Shown here piece by piece: positions 62,665 to 64,000 of a DNA stretch of 64,000 nt. Below the pieces are notes generated by a model that had not been told where the DNA came from, searched no databases, and saw only the letters and a list, made by a program, of their open reading frames with translations. The position numbers and the translations under genes are program-made. Numbering within the stretch: the stretch's first letter is position 1; each line of letters opens with the position of its first letter. The stretch is taken from assembly GCF_024713945.1 (NCBI RefSeq), contig NC_134677.1:5211001-5275000 (forward strand), read 5' to 3'. The stretch is from Dermatophagoides farinae. Its lineage: Eukaryota; Arthropoda; Arachnida; Sarcoptiformes; Pyroglyphidae.

Positions 62665-64000
62665 AATTCCATCAATTTAACCCAAAAAAATATCTGAATT
62701 TAACCCATAAGTATGAAAAAAAAATTAATCAGAATCATATCAAAAAATGGAGTTTCAATGGACCCATATCCTATCATGTTATCATCATTATCAACTTATG
62801 GATGGATTCTCCACTCCAAAATATCATGATTTCTTAAAAGAGTGAAAAAAAATTGATTAATCTAAGACGATACAACAATTCGATATCTTTGGAATTAAAG
62901 TCCGATTTGTGCCTATATGTTTTTCTTGATATGATATTTATCCATAATTTTGATACCTCTATTTTATACAATTATATTTATAATTAATCTTGTTTTATTT
63001 AAAATGTTCGAAATCATCAGTCATGCTCATTCAATTTTATTATCATTGTTTTTATAAAAAAAATATCTGTAAATTGGAATCATTCAATCAATCATTGATT
63101 GATCATGATAATCAAAAAAAAAAATATATACATATGAATACTTAGTGATCAAATCAATCGAGTGAAAATAACTTTATTATTCAAATAAAATATTAATTAA
63201 ATTATTATTATATCTAATCAATATTTTTTTCATGGTGAAAGTGTTTCTGGATATCTTGATAATTTTTTTTATTATTAATGTATTTTCTGATTTTTCATTG
63301 AAATGAAAAATCAAGTTTGGATAAATTTTGATCGAGATACAATAGATGGCGTTAATGTTTAATATTTTTTTTGACCATGATTCTTATTCATTATTTCAAA
63401 TCCAAGGATTAGAATTGATTTTTTTTTCGTCATTTCATTATAGTTCATTTTTCACAATTATTTTGATGATATCTAGTTATTATGATTAAAAATCATGATG
63501 ATCGCCTCGAAGTCATTGGCAATCGGAAGGATTTTTTGTTTGTTAGTCAATAAGGGCCCCTTGATTCGTGTTATGAATTGTTTTCAGATTGATTTCTGCA
63601 AAAAAAAAATTATTACAAACCAAGGTTTATCCACAAAAAAAAATAAGCAAGCAACATTGGGAAAATTTAAATTTCCTTTTCTTGTTTATTAATTTCATTA
63701 CGTTATTATGTGTATCTCTGTGTTTTATACAGGCCTTGTGTATTGGTTAAATTTGAAAAGAAAAAAATTATAAATCACAACAACATTTATATTGCACTGT
63801 AATTGATATATTCAGTTTTTTGTTTTAATTTTGAGCTACTATAACTCTGTTTACCAAGAAAAATATTGAGATTATAAATGATACTACTATATACTATATA
63901 TGTATGCTTTTCATTAATGAGTGATGAAAAATTTTTTCAATTTCAAATGACAACCGAAACAACAGACAAAAAAAAAATACAACGATAATCTTCATTTCTA
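62665..64000. other. AdipoR 3' flank and intergenic DNA
   Basis: AT-rich sequence with no supported exon. AATAAA-like signals for AdipoR occur in the first 600 bases (for example near 63185). A 65-codon plus frame at 63495-63692 lacks any family likeness and is left out. Confidence 0.5.

Noticed and set aside
1-64000. tRNA genes, rRNA genes or CRISPR arrays
   Set aside because: I looked for T-arm-like GTTCGA motifs and regular spaced repeats; the hits (for example near 57870) lack a cloverleaf context, and repeats are plain microsatellites.

Overview
The window looks like nuclear DNA of an AT-rich arthropod, most likely an acariform (dust-mite-like) mite. The reasons are very AT-rich intergenic DNA with A/T runs and short microsatellites, mostly short introns (about 65-250 bases) with GT..AG ends, and animal-only gene families such as a sex-peptide/MIP receptor, ELAV, MANF, SLC17, SLC22 and AdipoR. 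The taxon is inferred from style and gene content; no species-diagnostic sequence was identified.

Layout. 1-5.3 kb is gene-poor. 5.3-6.9 kb carries a frameshifted relic of a multicopy, transposon-like gene. 9.6-11.9 kb (+) is an SLC17-type transporter, convergent with a MANF homologue (13.1-12.4 kb, -). An ELAV-type RNA-binding protein (15.3-13.9 kb, -) follows. Then come a GPI-anchored Ly6/quiver-like protein (16.7-17.5 kb, +) and a PhzF-family protein (18.0-18.9 kb, +), the latter convergent with eEF1B delta (20.7-19.1 kb, -). Mitochondrial GatB (23.1-21.3 kb, -) is head-to-head with mitoribosomal mL66/S18A (23.2-23.8 kb, +). A single neuropeptide receptor of the sex-peptide/MIP receptor type occupies 43.9-28.9 kb (-), mostly as two large introns. 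Two tandem M14 carboxypeptidases (47.1-49.0 and 50.7-52.3 kb, +) follow; the second has a one-base frameshift. An SLC22 organic cation transporter (53.3-55.2 kb, +) converges with ribosomal protein uL3 (57.5-55.3 kb, -), whose introns hold candidate box C/D snoRNAs. The last gene is an adiponectin-receptor (PAQR) homologue (61.2-62.7 kb, +).

How the genes relate. GatB and mL66 both serve mitochondrial translation and face each other across less than 150 bp. eEF1B delta and uL3 serve cytosolic translation. The two carboxypeptidases form a duplicate pair with the same exon phases but different residues at the specificity position (Asp versus Ile). MANF has an ER-stress-like element and a CRE upstream. 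Gene models were built by hand from reading frame, splice consensus and family homology; every CDS length was checked for phase.

I do not see a clearly new multi-gene system. The best leads are a 342-base phase-0/0 cassette exon in eEF1B delta, the diverged or broken carboxypeptidase copy, the ERSE-like element at MANF, candidate snoRNAs in uL3 introns, and the very large third cytoplasmic loop of the receptor.
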